Shown piece by piece: positions 1-10,400 of a stretch of 64,000 nucleotides of DNA. Made by a program: the position numbers and the translations under genes. Under the pieces are notes generated by a model. It worked only from the letters and a program-made list of their open reading frames with translations. It was not told where the DNA came from and did no database searches. The stretch's first letter is position 1. Each line of letters opens with the position of its first letter. The stretch comes from Coprobacter secundus. GTDB lineage: Bacteria; Bacteroidota; Bacteroidia; Bacteroidales; Coprobacteraceae. The stretch spans positions 62,001-126,000 of the forward strand of contig JTDA01000012.1 in the NCBI GenBank assembly GCA_000803105.1. The letters run 5' to 3'.

Positions 1-706
1 TGCCATGTATCCCTATCTCAAAAGTAATCATACCACGAGCAGCATTGTCTACATCACCTTTATATGAACGAACTCCTGCTCCGGGGACCCGTAAAACCGC
101 CGGATATTTTCCTTTTGCCACCGGTACACATAATATGCCGTATAAACGGGCTTTTTCAGGATAGTTCTGTATATTAACTCGATAAACATTAACTTTATCT
201 GTACATCTCTCGGGCCAAAGCTCCATTTTTGTATCCATTGGCAATTTTGAAGCTTCGCCAACTATATCATTCCAATATACTTGAAAATCATCGGGGAATT
301 TCGTCTCAGGTACAATATTCTCTTTATCAAAAGCTGCTGTCACCATACCTGTATATATTCGTCCATCATATTTGACTTTCACAATACAACGTAAGAAACC
401 CGGTTTCCATAACGTTCCCATCTCAATCATTTTTCCATCTTTTGCACTTCTGCCTAATCCCTTCTCCCGAACAGGCATCATATCTTCCGATATTTCATAT
501 TCAAATGCCAAGTCTTCCAATGGAACATCATTACGAAGTATCCAAACATTTACTTTTACCGACTCTCCTACTTTATAGTTCCAATCAGCATGATTGGGAA
601 CAACTTTTACTTCTATCAATCTACGGGCAAGATGTGATGATTGTGCTTTTGTCTCAACCATACACATCAAGCATATCAGGGATAACACAAAACTCTGAAT
701 TTTCAT
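1..706 (-). CDS. Acetylxylan esterase / cephalosporin-C deacetylase-like protein (N-terminal part, cut by window edge)
   Basis: Reading from the ATG at 706 leftwards gives an open frame to the window edge, about 235 residues. It starts with a signal peptide (MKIQSFVLSLICLMCMVETKAQ). An N-terminal beta-domain follows, and then the start of an alpha/beta-hydrolase domain with RLYGILCVPVAKGKYPAVL and the oxyanion-region motif RVPGAG. This matches the AXE1 (PF05448) family of exported deacetylases, which remove acetyl groups from plant polysaccharides. The catalytic Ser, Asp and His would lie beyond the edge and cannot be checked. It begins 19 bp after the GH105 stop at 726, so it is probably the next gene of the same PUL operon. 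Family call fairly sure; substrate unknown. Confidence 0.75.
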   Translation of the reverse strand, partial: MKIQSFVLSLICLMCMVETKAQSSHLARRLIEVKVVPNHADWNYKVGESVKVNVWILRNDVPLEDLAFEYEISEDMMPVREKGLGRSAKDGKMIEMGTLWKPGFLRCIVKVKYDGRIYTGMVTAAFDKENIVPETKFPDDFQVYWNDIVGEASKLPMDTKMELWPERCTDKVNVYRVNIQNYPEKARLYGILCVPVAKGKYPAVLRVPGAGVRSYKGDVDNAARGMITFEIGIHG

Positions 707-725
707 TATATCATCTTTTAATTTG

Positions 726-1886
726 CTATTTTTCGATTAAAGCTGCTGCACACCAAAGCATGGGCCCTTGTCCATGAAAATCTCCGGCTTTCCTGGGACG
801 CTCATAATAATAAGATTCACTATTTTTCTTTCCCGTTCCCACACATATCTCGGTTAAATCACCTTTATCATTGATATAAGAGACTAATGATTTCCAACCT
901 TTCATCGCTACATCCATATATACTTCACTATCCAACCAACCCTGTTTTATTCCTGTAATGACTGCATATACAAACATAGCAGAGCCCGATGTTTCAGGCC
1001 ATATATTTTCACGGTCTACCAACTGTCCCCACATCCCGTCTTCATGCTGATATAACTTTAATGTCTCCATCATCTTCCGATATGCCTCCATAATATAAGC
1101 ACGACACTCATGATTATCGGGCAAATAACAAAGAAGCTCTGCCATTCCCGCAGCCATCCAACCATTACCTCTGGCCCAATAAAAAGGGACATCCGGAGCA
1201 TGATAAAACAGGCCATTAGGTCGCTGCAATTTTTCCAAATAATACACCATTTCCTTTGCAGCTCTATCGATATATTTCACATCTCCAGTCACTTGATAAG
1301 CTTTTGCTTGTACAACCGTTATCATATACATATCATCAATCCAAAGACGAGTCTGCCACGTAAAACCTTTACGAAGATATTCTCGATGCTTCTCCGTTGC
1401 AAAATCCGGCAAAGACCACTGTGAATCAGCATACGGTATACCTATATCAAAAAATACTTTCCGACCTGTTATCCGGTACAACTCCAGAGGTAAACAGCCA
1501 AACATATTGAAATCAACATAATTATTAAAGTTCTCTTTATATCCTATTAGAGGCAACAAATCTCTACGATTATCCAATAACGGTTCAAAACGAGCTATCA
1601 ACTTCTGCAACAACTCTTCTTTGCCGGAAGCTTCTGCAAATCTTACAGCTCCATACCATGTGCACACCTCGGCATAATGAATTGTTTTCGCATACAACAT
1701 ATGCTCCGATGCCAAATAACGTTCGCTTAATTTAGTTCCAACTCTCTCTGGAGCAAATTTTCCTTTCAAATGAGGGAAAATAATCGGTTGACTGCCCATA
1801 AGAGGAAATAATATTCCCCCCAAAATAATGACCGACAGACACAACCTTAAAATATTACTTCTAAAAAACAACATAGCACCATTCAT
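726..1886 (-). CDS. GH105 unsaturated rhamnogalacturonyl hydrolase-like protein (first copy)
   Basis: The 386-residue protein has a hydrophobic N-terminal segment (about residues 8-30), so it is probably exported or membrane-tethered. The rest is an (alpha/alpha)6-barrel of the GH88/GH105 type. WIDDMYM at about 182-188 carries the catalytic Asp region and HAPDVPFYWARGNGW at about 229-243 carries the family RGNGW motif. GH105 enzymes hydrate the 4,5-double bond of unsaturated uronic acids left by polysaccharide lyases, releasing the neighbouring sugar, often rhamnose. Its ATG overlaps the TGA of the upstream GH37-like gene by 4 bp, so the two are translationally coupled. This copy and the one at 10593-11693 differ clearly, so they probably act on different unsaturated ends. 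Confidence 0.85.
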   Translation of the reverse strand: MNGAMLFFRSNILRLCLSVIILGGILFPLMGSQPIIFPHLKGKFAPERVGTKLSERYLASEHMLYAKTIHYAEVCTWYGAVRFAEASGKEELLQKLIARFEPLLDNRRDLLPLIGYKENFNNYVDFNMFGCLPLELYRITGRKVFFDIGIPYADSQWSLPDFATEKHREYLRKGFTWQTRLWIDDMYMITVVQAKAYQVTGDVKYIDRAAKEMVYYLEKLQRPNGLFYHAPDVPFYWARGNGWMAAGMAELLCYLPDNHECRAYIMEAYRKMMETLKLYQHEDGMWGQLVDRENIWPETSGSAMFVYAVITGIKQGWLDSEVYMDVAMKGWKSLVSYINDKGDLTEICVGTGKKNSESYYYERPRKAGDFHGQGPMLWCAAALIEK

Positions 1887-3211
1887 ATAATCCTATCTAT
1901 AAACTCAACTGCCCATGAAAAAACTCCGGCCGTCCAACCTACCATAGAAGGCATTTCATATTCATTCATTACATTTGTATTCCCTTCTACTACATTATAT
2001 TTCTCCCATAAATTATGAGTCACTTTATAGGTAGACACAACCATAGATACATATCCCAAAGCAATACGCAAAGCGTCATCACAAAAATCATAACGCTCCA
2101 AACCCTTCATCGCAATAAACTGAAAAGGAGCCCAGCCATTCGGATAAGACCACTGATAATTAAAACCATAATCTCTTTTTTCACAAGCAACAATACCATA
2201 CGGATACTCTAATGATTTTAAAGCAAACTCTTTCAGCCTCCGAGCCTCTCGTTTCGAAACAACTCCGGCATACAACAAATGGAAAACTGCAGCAGAAATA
2301 ATATCCGAACGCTTATCATTAATAAAATCATAATCATAATACATTCCGGTATCTTTATCTCTCATGTAATTATACATCAACCATCGACGTCTTTCAGCTC
2401 TCTTTGCCCATATTTTAGCCTCAGATATATTTCCAAGCTCATAAGCAAAATATTCAAAATTCTTCTCATAATAATATAGATTCGAATTCAAATCAACAGG
2501 ACAAAAATCTTCACAACGCATATCAAAACGAGGTGTAAAATCCCATCCTGATTCGGCCTCTGCAATATAATGAGAAGCTATTTCCAGTTGTTTTCCCTCC
2601 GATAAATATTCTACTTTCTTTCTAAAATTAGGACCTAATCTTTTCTTCAATACATCTACAATTCGTCTTTTTTGAGCCAAAGTAGCTTCATTCGAATATC
2701 GATTCAATCCCACCGGTGTCATTCGGTGAGTCATCCAGAACAAATATTCTTTTTCCAAATTCGGCAACACTCGAGCAAGCCATTCTTTATCAAAAGTCTT
2801 ACGATAAATACTCTCTATCATCATGCTCAAAAATGGAGGCTGTGAGCGATTTTCAAAAAAAGTTCTATTCCCATTCAACATCTTTCCATACCGCTCAACC
2901 AAATAAAGCATATTTTCTACATTGGAAATAGCCAAATCAATGTGCCCATCTAAAATCAAACCCTCTCCTGTAAAATAGGTATCCCAATAGTACAATGCTT
3001 GAAAAGAATCACTTATACTCGGAACAGTATACCTATAAGGCAATCCAATATGCTGCCCCGAATCTTCTGGAGAAAATCGTACTGTCTTTTCCCAAGACTT
3101 CTTTATAAAATCACGTACTTCAGCAATATCACCGACATCAATCACTGGTGATTTTGCAAGAGACAACGATATATTTATCACTGCCATATACAGAACATAC
3201 CGGTATTTCAT
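1883..3211 (-). CDS. Trehalase-like glycoside hydrolase (GH37 family-like), exported
   Basis: The 442-residue protein carries trehalase-type motifs. YYWDTYF at about 74-80 corresponds to signature 1. NGNRTFFENRSQPPF follows at about 113, then AESGWDFTPRFD (the Asp of GWD is the acid in GH37), and late in the protein YQWSYPNGWAPFQF corresponds to signature 2. A hydrophobic N-terminus suggests export. True trehalases cleave alpha,alpha-trehalose. In this PUL, between GH105 and GH3, that substrate is unexpected, so a relative with another alpha-glycosidic specificity is equally likely. It overlaps the GH105 start by 4 bp and begins 10 bp after the GH3 stop, so it belongs to the same operon. Confidence 0.75.
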   Translation of the reverse strand: MKYRYVLYMAVINISLSLAKSPVIDVGDIAEVRDFIKKSWEKTVRFSPEDSGQHIGLPYRYTVPSISDSFQALYYWDTYFTGEGLILDGHIDLAISNVENMLYLVERYGKMLNGNRTFFENRSQPPFLSMMIESIYRKTFDKEWLARVLPNLEKEYLFWMTHRMTPVGLNRYSNEATLAQKRRIVDVLKKRLGPNFRKKVEYLSEGKQLEIASHYIAEAESGWDFTPRFDMRCEDFCPVDLNSNLYYYEKNFEYFAYELGNISEAKIWAKRAERRRWLMYNYMRDKDTGMYYDYDFINDKRSDIISAAVFHLLYAGVVSKREARRLKEFALKSLEYPYGIVACEKRDYGFNYQWSYPNGWAPFQFIAMKGLERYDFCDDALRIALGYVSMVVSTYKVTHNLWEKYNVVEGNTNVMNEYEMPSMVGWTAGVFSWAVEFIDRII

Positions 3212-3221
3212 ATTATAATAT

Positions 3222-5420
3222 TTATCGAATATTTACTGAAACAGTATCATGAATATCAGTCGAAGACGCACCACAGAAAAATGTAAAACAATCAGATTCC
3301 ACTATCCACATTTTCGATATTTCATCATAAAAAGCCAACTCTTTCGCAGGAATAGAAAATGTTACATTTTTTGACTCTCCCGGTAATAAAAATACTTTCT
3401 TAAACGCTTTTAACTCCTTTATCGGCCTTAATACAGACGGGTGAGACTGACCTGCATAAATTTGGACTGATTCTGCTCCGCCACATTTACCTCTGTTTGT
3501 CAGCTTAAGAGATAATACAATATTTTCATCTTTATCATATATCTTCTTATCGGTCTTAAGTTCACCATACGCAAATTCTGTATATGACAATCCATGACCA
3601 AAGGGAAAAAGGGCCGGAATCTTCTGTGTATCATGCCAACGATACCCAACCAAAATATCCTCTTTATAATATACATTCGTTCCATCACCAGGATATGAAC
3701 TGGCTCCGAACGAGCAAGCTCCATTATCTTCCAACCTCACCGGTATACTGAAAGGAAGTTTCCCTGAAGGATTTACATCTCCTGCAATTACTCTCCCCAT
3801 TGCATTTCCTGATTCAGAACCAAGATACCATGATTGTACGACTGCCGGTATATCATCTATCCAAGGCATCGACACAGCATTACCACTTATAAGTACAACA
3901 GCGACATTCTTATTTACTTTCAATATCTCCCGAATAAGCTGGTCTTGCCCGTAAGGTAATCCATAAGATGTACGGTCTACGCCTTCACAATCTTGCTTAT
4001 AATTTTTATTCAGCCCTCCAAAAAATAAAACGATATCAGCATCTTTTGCTAATGCAATTGCAGCATAACGTAAAGAATCAGCTTTATCAACTGCGGGCAA
4101 TTGTGGATGAAACTTACTCGGACCAGATGTATATCCCATTGAAAAATAAATATTTTTCTTTCCATATATGGACATCAAACCTTCTAATGGAGAAATCTCC
4201 TTTTTCGCTTTCAATTCTGAAGAACCGCCCCCTACTGTCAAAGAACGGACAGCATTCTGGCCAATAACTGCAATTTTTTTATATTTGCCTCGTTTTATCG
4301 GGAAAAAGTGATTATCATTTTTCAATAGGACAATCCCCTCCTCTGCAATCTGACGAGCAATATCTGCATGCTCTTGAGTAGCTAATGAACCATAAGGACG
4401 TCTACGATCCATATTCGTCCTTAAACATAATCGTAATACCCGCTTCACTTTATCATCTAAAGAACTTAAAGGTAGCTCTCCACTACGAAGCATTTTAAGA
4501 TAAGGTTTTGCAAGATAATAATCCTGATACGCCAAAGGAGTATTTTTAGTCAGTCCATCCGTACCAGTCCCCATCTCCATATCTAAACCATACAAGGCTG
4601 CCTCCCGCGTATCATGAGCACTCCCCCAATCAGTTACCACAACCCCATCAAATTGCCATTCTCCTTTCAGTATTTTCTGCAACAAAAACTCATGATGACT
4701 ACAAAATTTGCCTCTAAACTTATTATATGCACCCATCACCATCCAGACTTTTCCTTCTTCCACACCGGCTTTAAATGCCGGCAAATATATCTCCCGCAAA
4801 GCCCGATCACTCACCTCTACATTAACCTGTTTACGATTTGACTCTTGATTATTCAAAGCAAAATGCTTTAAACATGCTGCCACACCATTAGATTGTACCC
4901 CCTGAATATAAGGAACAACCATACGAGATGCGAGATAAGGATCTTCTCCCATATATTCAAAATTACGCCCATTTAAAGGCACTCGGTAAATATTCACACC
5001 TGGCCCCAAAAGCACATCTTTTTTCCGAAAACGGGCCTCTTCTCCTACCGCTTTTCCATATTTCCAAGCAAGTTCCGGGTTAAATGTCGCAGCAAGGCAA
5101 GTCAGAGCAGGGAAAGCGGTACACGAGTCATTTGTCCATCCTGCATGTTTCCAGCTATCCCAAGCAATTTCCATTCTAACACCATGAGGACCATCACTCA
5201 TCCACAACTCAGGAATGCCCAAACGGGGACATCCTTTTGTACTGAATTTCGATTGAGCATGTATCATATCGACTTTTTCTTCTAAAGTCATTCTCGAAAG
5301 GATATCTCCAATTCTCTCTTCTATACTTTCAGTTTCATCAAGATAAACAGGTAAACTTGTCTGAGCGACCATTATACAAGCACAACAGTGCATCATTAAT
5401 AAAAAAAAGAATTTATTCAT
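3222..5420 (-). CDS. GH3 glycoside hydrolase (beta-glucosidase-like), periplasmic
   Basis: The 732-residue protein has a signal peptide (about 1-20, ending VAQ). The GH3 N-terminal barrel follows with WMSDGPHGVR and KHFALNNQE. The nucleophile motif is VVVTDWGSAHD, with Asp near residue 264. A GH3 C-terminal alpha/beta domain follows (GRVIAGDVNPSGKLPFS and LFPFGHGLSYTEF). The last roughly 80 residues form a fibronectin-III-like domain. This is the usual layout and length for Bacteroidota periplasmic GH3 enzymes, which release single beta-linked sugars (glucose, xylose or galactose) from imported oligosaccharides. The exact sugar cannot be read from sequence alone. It lies 15 bp after the GH97 stop in the PUL operon. 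Confidence 0.9.
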   Translation of the reverse strand: MNKFFFLLMMHCCACIMVAQTSLPVYLDETESIEERIGDILSRMTLEEKVDMIHAQSKFSTKGCPRLGIPELWMSDGPHGVRMEIAWDSWKHAGWTNDSCTAFPALTCLAATFNPELAWKYGKAVGEEARFRKKDVLLGPGVNIYRVPLNGRNFEYMGEDPYLASRMVVPYIQGVQSNGVAACLKHFALNNQESNRKQVNVEVSDRALREIYLPAFKAGVEEGKVWMVMGAYNKFRGKFCSHHEFLLQKILKGEWQFDGVVVTDWGSAHDTREAALYGLDMEMGTGTDGLTKNTPLAYQDYYLAKPYLKMLRSGELPLSSLDDKVKRVLRLCLRTNMDRRRPYGSLATQEHADIARQIAEEGIVLLKNDNHFFPIKRGKYKKIAVIGQNAVRSLTVGGGSSELKAKKEISPLEGLMSIYGKKNIYFSMGYTSGPSKFHPQLPAVDKADSLRYAAIALAKDADIVLFFGGLNKNYKQDCEGVDRTSYGLPYGQDQLIREILKVNKNVAVVLISGNAVSMPWIDDIPAVVQSWYLGSESGNAMGRVIAGDVNPSGKLPFSIPVRLEDNGACSFGASSYPGDGTNVYYKEDILVGYRWHDTQKIPALFPFGHGLSYTEFAYGELKTDKKIYDKDENIVLSLKLTNRGKCGGAESVQIYAGQSHPSVLRPIKELKAFKKVFLLPGESKNVTFSIPAKELAFYDEISKMWIVESDCFTFFCGASSTDIHDTVSVNIR

Positions 5421-5435
5421 AATTATAATATCAAT

Positions 5436-7460
5436 TTACTTTTTTGAAACCCTAAACACACACCCTCCACCAGGAGCCATATCTATATTTATTCTACGAT
5501 TATCAGGTACTATCCCCATTACTCTTTTATAATCGGTCGCAACACGGTCAGCATTCTTCCCATCTTGGAACATTTCCATCACATAATCTCCTTTATCCAA
5601 AAACGAAAGGTCTAAAGACAATTTTCTTGACGACCAATCTGTCATAGCACCTACATACCATACATTTCCTTTTTTCCTGGCAATAGTCACATACTTTCCT
5701 ATTTTGCCATTCAATACTATCGTGCTATCCCAGACTGTAGGGATATCAACTATAAAGTCCGTACACACACTATCATTCTCATATTCAGTAGGGCTATCAC
5801 ACAACATTGATAAAGGAGATTCAAACACAACATATTCGGCCATCTGCCTACAACGAGTACCTTGGCTCATCGGATATGAACGATTGGGTCTATAAAAAGA
5901 TTTGATAGCATTCCTCATTGCCCCTGGAGTATAATCAAAGGGCCCTGCAACCATACGTATAAACGGAATCGTTACATCATGTGTAACTTGATCTACACTT
6001 GGAGCAGCCCACTTCATATGTTCAAGACCTTGTACAGCCTCGAAATTAACCACATTTGGATATGTTCGTTGAAGTCCTGTAGGAGGATACGTTCCATGAA
6101 AATCAATCAAAAGTTTATATTTAGCTGCAACACGGGCAGCTTCTTCATGAAATGCAACCATCAATTGATCGTTGCGGTCCATAAAGTCTATCTTAAATCC
6201 TTTTACACCCAATTCTGAATAATAACGGCACACTGCTTCCATATTGCGGTAAAACGCATAATAACCTGCCCAAAGAATTATACCTACATTTTTCTGACGT
6301 GCGTAATAAATCAGGTCTTCTAAATCGATTTCCGGTACCACACTAAATAAATCTGCCTGACCACGAGCTGACCACCCCTCATCAATCACCAGATATTCAA
6401 GTCCGTGGGATGAAGCAAAGTCAATAAAATACCGATATGTCTCATTGTTTAATCCTGTACGAAAATCCACGCCTGTGAGGTTACAATCATTCCACCATTC
6501 CCATGCACACTTACCCGGCTTTATCCATGATATATCCTCAATGCAAGATGGAGAAGCTAAACGATATATCATATCATTATCAGCTAACTGACACTCCTGA
6601 TTCGCAACTATAAATACCCGCCAAGGAAAAGACCTTGCTCCTTCACAACGTGCTATATATGGCTCTCGGGAATATACAACTCCTTGTAAATCATTAAATC
6701 CACCCTGACGAATCTCCTTAGGATAAGGAGCAAACACACCTCGGATGACATTTTTATTATCTGAACGGTTAAAATACAATCCAGGATAATTCAATACATC
6801 AGACTCTGCAATACAAATAGCAGATTCGTCTCCAGGGCTTACAACTATCGGAACAAGAGCCAAACGTCCTCTATCCCATTCTGATAATGAAACATGAGAA
6901 TATGTATTTACAAAAGATTTAAAAAATTGGTCTTCAAAACTACCTTCCTGACTCAAATTATTTTTATGGTAACCCTGTGTCCGGACAAAAGCGACATGAG
7001 ATTTCCAGTCATCCGGAAAACAATATTCTACAGTCTCCTCCTTCACGACAAATGACTTCTTACCCGTAGATATAAAACGATACGCTACACCATCATTATA
7101 AGCACGAAATATAACTCCATAATCACCCCGAAAATGCAATTCAAGTTCATTATAACAATCTTTCACATGGGCTTTTTTATAAAAGGGAGATGAAATATTC
7201 CTATCAGCCTTCCTTCTCTGTATCTTACGAACCAAAGCTCGGTGCCCCCACTTTTGCCCGTCTCCCAATAACATGGACAAAGATGAATTACAAAGCAACC
7301 TCTCACCTCCTTTCCAAACAGAATATTCCATCTTTTCACCGATATTGATTCTTACTTCTAAACAATTATCGGGAGAGTACAAGGAAAACACCTTTTGAGA
7401 AAAAACAACTGTCACATTACAAAAAAATAACAAAACTAAAATCAATCGTCCCATAAACAT
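5436..7460 (-). CDS. GH97 alpha-glycosidase, probably of the retaining alpha-galactosidase type
   Basis: The 674-residue protein has a signal peptide (about 1-22), a GH97 N-terminal beta-sandwich (YSPDNCLEVRI onward), a catalytic barrel (CAWEWWNDCNLTG, LEYLVIDEGWS) and a C-terminal beta-domain. GH97 contains inverting glucosidases (SusB) and retaining galactosidases. GFKIDFMDRND at about 421-431 puts an Asp (about 425) where retaining members have the nucleophile. NFEAVQG at about 472 gives a candidate acid/base Glu about 49 residues later. I therefore infer a retaining alpha-galactosidase, but this subtype assignment is inference. Its neighbours are GH3 downstream and the FAD oxidoreductase 21 bp upstream. 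Confidence 0.85.
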   Translation of the reverse strand: MFMGRLILVLLFFCNVTVVFSQKVFSLYSPDNCLEVRINIGEKMEYSVWKGGERLLCNSSLSMLLGDGQKWGHRALVRKIQRRKADRNISSPFYKKAHVKDCYNELELHFRGDYGVIFRAYNDGVAYRFISTGKKSFVVKEETVEYCFPDDWKSHVAFVRTQGYHKNNLSQEGSFEDQFFKSFVNTYSHVSLSEWDRGRLALVPIVVSPGDESAICIAESDVLNYPGLYFNRSDNKNVIRGVFAPYPKEIRQGGFNDLQGVVYSREPYIARCEGARSFPWRVFIVANQECQLADNDMIYRLASPSCIEDISWIKPGKCAWEWWNDCNLTGVDFRTGLNNETYRYFIDFASSHGLEYLVIDEGWSARGQADLFSVVPEIDLEDLIYYARQKNVGIILWAGYYAFYRNMEAVCRYYSELGVKGFKIDFMDRNDQLMVAFHEEAARVAAKYKLLIDFHGTYPPTGLQRTYPNVVNFEAVQGLEHMKWAAPSVDQVTHDVTIPFIRMVAGPFDYTPGAMRNAIKSFYRPNRSYPMSQGTRCRQMAEYVVFESPLSMLCDSPTEYENDSVCTDFIVDIPTVWDSTIVLNGKIGKYVTIARKKGNVWYVGAMTDWSSRKLSLDLSFLDKGDYVMEMFQDGKNADRVATDYKRVMGIVPDNRRINIDMAPGGGCVFRVSKK

Positions 7461-7481
7461 TTTTCTTACTTTAAATCCAAT

Positions 7482-10400
7482 CTAAATTTCTATATCTTTT
7501 ACTAATGGAGTAATACGTAGAGGAAACGTTTGTTTATCTATCTGTCTTTTCCATGCAACTATATCATATTCACAATCTTTCTTCAGTATTGCAAAAAGTT
7601 CTTTCCGAGCAAATCGTCTAAAATCGGAATGAATATCGTCTAAATAGTCCAGTAACACTTGTATCCCTCTAACAGAACCACATCGGGCCAATGCCGCAGC
7701 AATAAAAAGTTCCAAATTAGCACTATACAATCGCCAACGAGTTTCTTTATAGCAAGTTGTTTTGAACCCCCCAATATTAACATCGTCCAATAGCTTCTCA
7801 AACCCATGGATAAACAAATGTGAAGGATTACGCTCTGCATAAAAACAAAGATTGATTATACGGTTATAATATGGAATAAGTTGCAAATCTATGCGTCCTT
7901 CGTTATAAGCATCTTTTGCAGGAACTCTCCGGCCTCCACTCGTAGTCCCAGATAATATACGACCCACAATTATATGGTTATCTCTATCCCCGGACATTCC
8001 AAGTAAAGCGATATCCTGATTGATATGCCAATACAAATTCGTACCGTCATATTCTTCATAATAGGCCGATGAATGTCCCTTGATTAATTCTTGCTCATAT
8101 AAATATTCCAGTTCATCCCGAATCTGCTTCGTTCCCGAACAGTCACCAAACCATGCTAATGCCTTGGCTAAAACCAATGCTTTTGACAATTGATACTCTT
8201 TCTTTAACAAAGGCAATATCTCTGCCCTATTTTGTAGGCAACAAGATAACCAACTATAATTATTTCCTGCTAAAAGCTGGTTAATGATATCATTTGTATC
8301 TGATGTCCGAGATACACCTACATCATCGGATAAATATCCTATTGCTTTTAACTCTTTGCAAATATCATTTACTACAAAATCACGAGGTCGAACACCCGTT
8401 TTTACAATATCAGCAGCAATCATACCGGAAACATACCCTAAAACTGTAACATCAGCCGACATTCGAGTAAATTGTAAACCTTTATATGTCTGTCCAATAG
8501 CTTTTCCAGATAATAATAGCCCATCTATTTCTTTAGGAACAATACAACGATAAGGAATATTTACTCTCGAACCATTATCAAAATGAGGTAACAAAAAAGC
8601 ACATCGAGACAACTCAGAACTGGAAAAATAATGAGGATCATAATCGCTCCGAGACTGAACTATCGTATCTGGAAAAACGGATTTATTCACAATATCCACT
8701 ATACTCAAACAGTGCAACGCGTCAGGTCGTCGAGACTCCCTCACGGCAAGCATCGGATAAAAATCATAAAAATGAGATTCATAATGTGACAGATATAATC
8801 CTCTTTGCACTTCAGATATCAATGTATTATCAATAATATCATAATCACGATTATAATTTTTTACTTTAGGTCTAAACGGAATATCCCAATGGCTATAATT
8901 CTGCGTTATCCCCATACGCGAATCTCCCATCTTATATTTAGCACCGGCAAAGTAAGCAATATCTCCATCTCCTGTTGCATCAACAACAAGACGAGCAAAT
9001 ATTCGTCGCAATCGACCATTTTCACAAAGAAGCACACTATCTACACTTCGTCCTTTCATTGATACATTACAGACAATTGCTCCATGTATAACAGAATTTC
9101 CCGCTTCTGACAATTTTTTCAGAAAATAAAAACTTCGAGGAATAGTTGTTTTTAAATGATAGGTATCAGCAACAGACTTTATTTGTACTTCCAACTCTTT
9201 TATTAACTTATGGTCTTTAAAACCAAAATAATAGCTTGAGACCCCTCCAACAGTCTTCGTCCCTCCCAAATCATTGAAATACTCTACGACTAATGGCGTC
9301 ATTCCTTTACGCATTGCACCTAAAGCTGCAGCAGTTCCTGCTGTCCCGCCTCCGGCAATCAATAAAGGGACATTTTCCTCTGTTACACTCAGTCGTTTGG
9401 GGATATAGTCATACAACGGTAATTTAAATCCATCTTCCCTGACAACATCTCCACAAGCAAAAACAGTTTTACCTCCTACATATATTACAAACTTTCCTTT
9501 ACGGTCATTATGATAACGAGGCATCATTCCTGTCACTTTCCGCATATTCACATAAAGGCTACTCAAGTCTTCGCAATCGGTATATATCTCTGGAGCTGTA
9601 AACATATGATATCCTTTCGGAAACATTGTTTCATCAATATCTCCTACTACAGATAATGAGCTTTCTAATGCCCAATAACGAATTTTCGATTCAGATAAAA
9701 AAGGACTAAGTTCCGGCAATCTCTTTCCTATTTCTGCGGCCAACAATCGAGCCTGACGTTCAATACAACTCAAATCATTTGTAGATACACGAAACCTAAA
9801 TTCCAACAAGTACTGATCTGGGAACTTTTTTCCTTTATGCAATTTCACACAATTATCAGAAATGCCCCATGATGTATCTACAGATAAAATATTCGGACAT
9901 TCTGGAGATACACCCTCCAACTCAACTACAAAACCGGCTTCTTTTATTTCATATGCAAGACCAAGTACTCCTCTTGTAAAAAGGCTACCATCCGAAACAT
10001 CTAAAAAACTACCGCAAGAGACAAAATATAGTCCATGTTTACTGGCTATGGTGACACCACAAACTTGATTTTGATTATCTACTACAACGCCCCATATATC
10101 CGTCATCAACAATACATCTATTCCATTCACCAATAACGAACGCAGCATACCTTTTTTTAGACTTCCTGCAAACAGAAGAAGTTCGTTTTTATAACAACTC
10201 CGGGCAACCCCTGACAATGCAGGCTCTCCTATTTCATTTCTCTCTCCTTCAGGACAAAACAAATCAATCATGGCATCATCCCACTCCCGAATCCCATTCG
10301 TATTCAACCATAAACGTCGTTTTCCTGCAATATCAAATCCCGGAGAAGTTCGTTTATCCAAAATCAAGACTTTCAACCCACGTTTCGAAGCCTCTATAGC

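Noticed and set aside
49..261. 70-residue minus-strand open frame
   Set aside because: It is out of frame with the esterase-like gene (1-706), which has a signal peptide and family motifs over the same bases.
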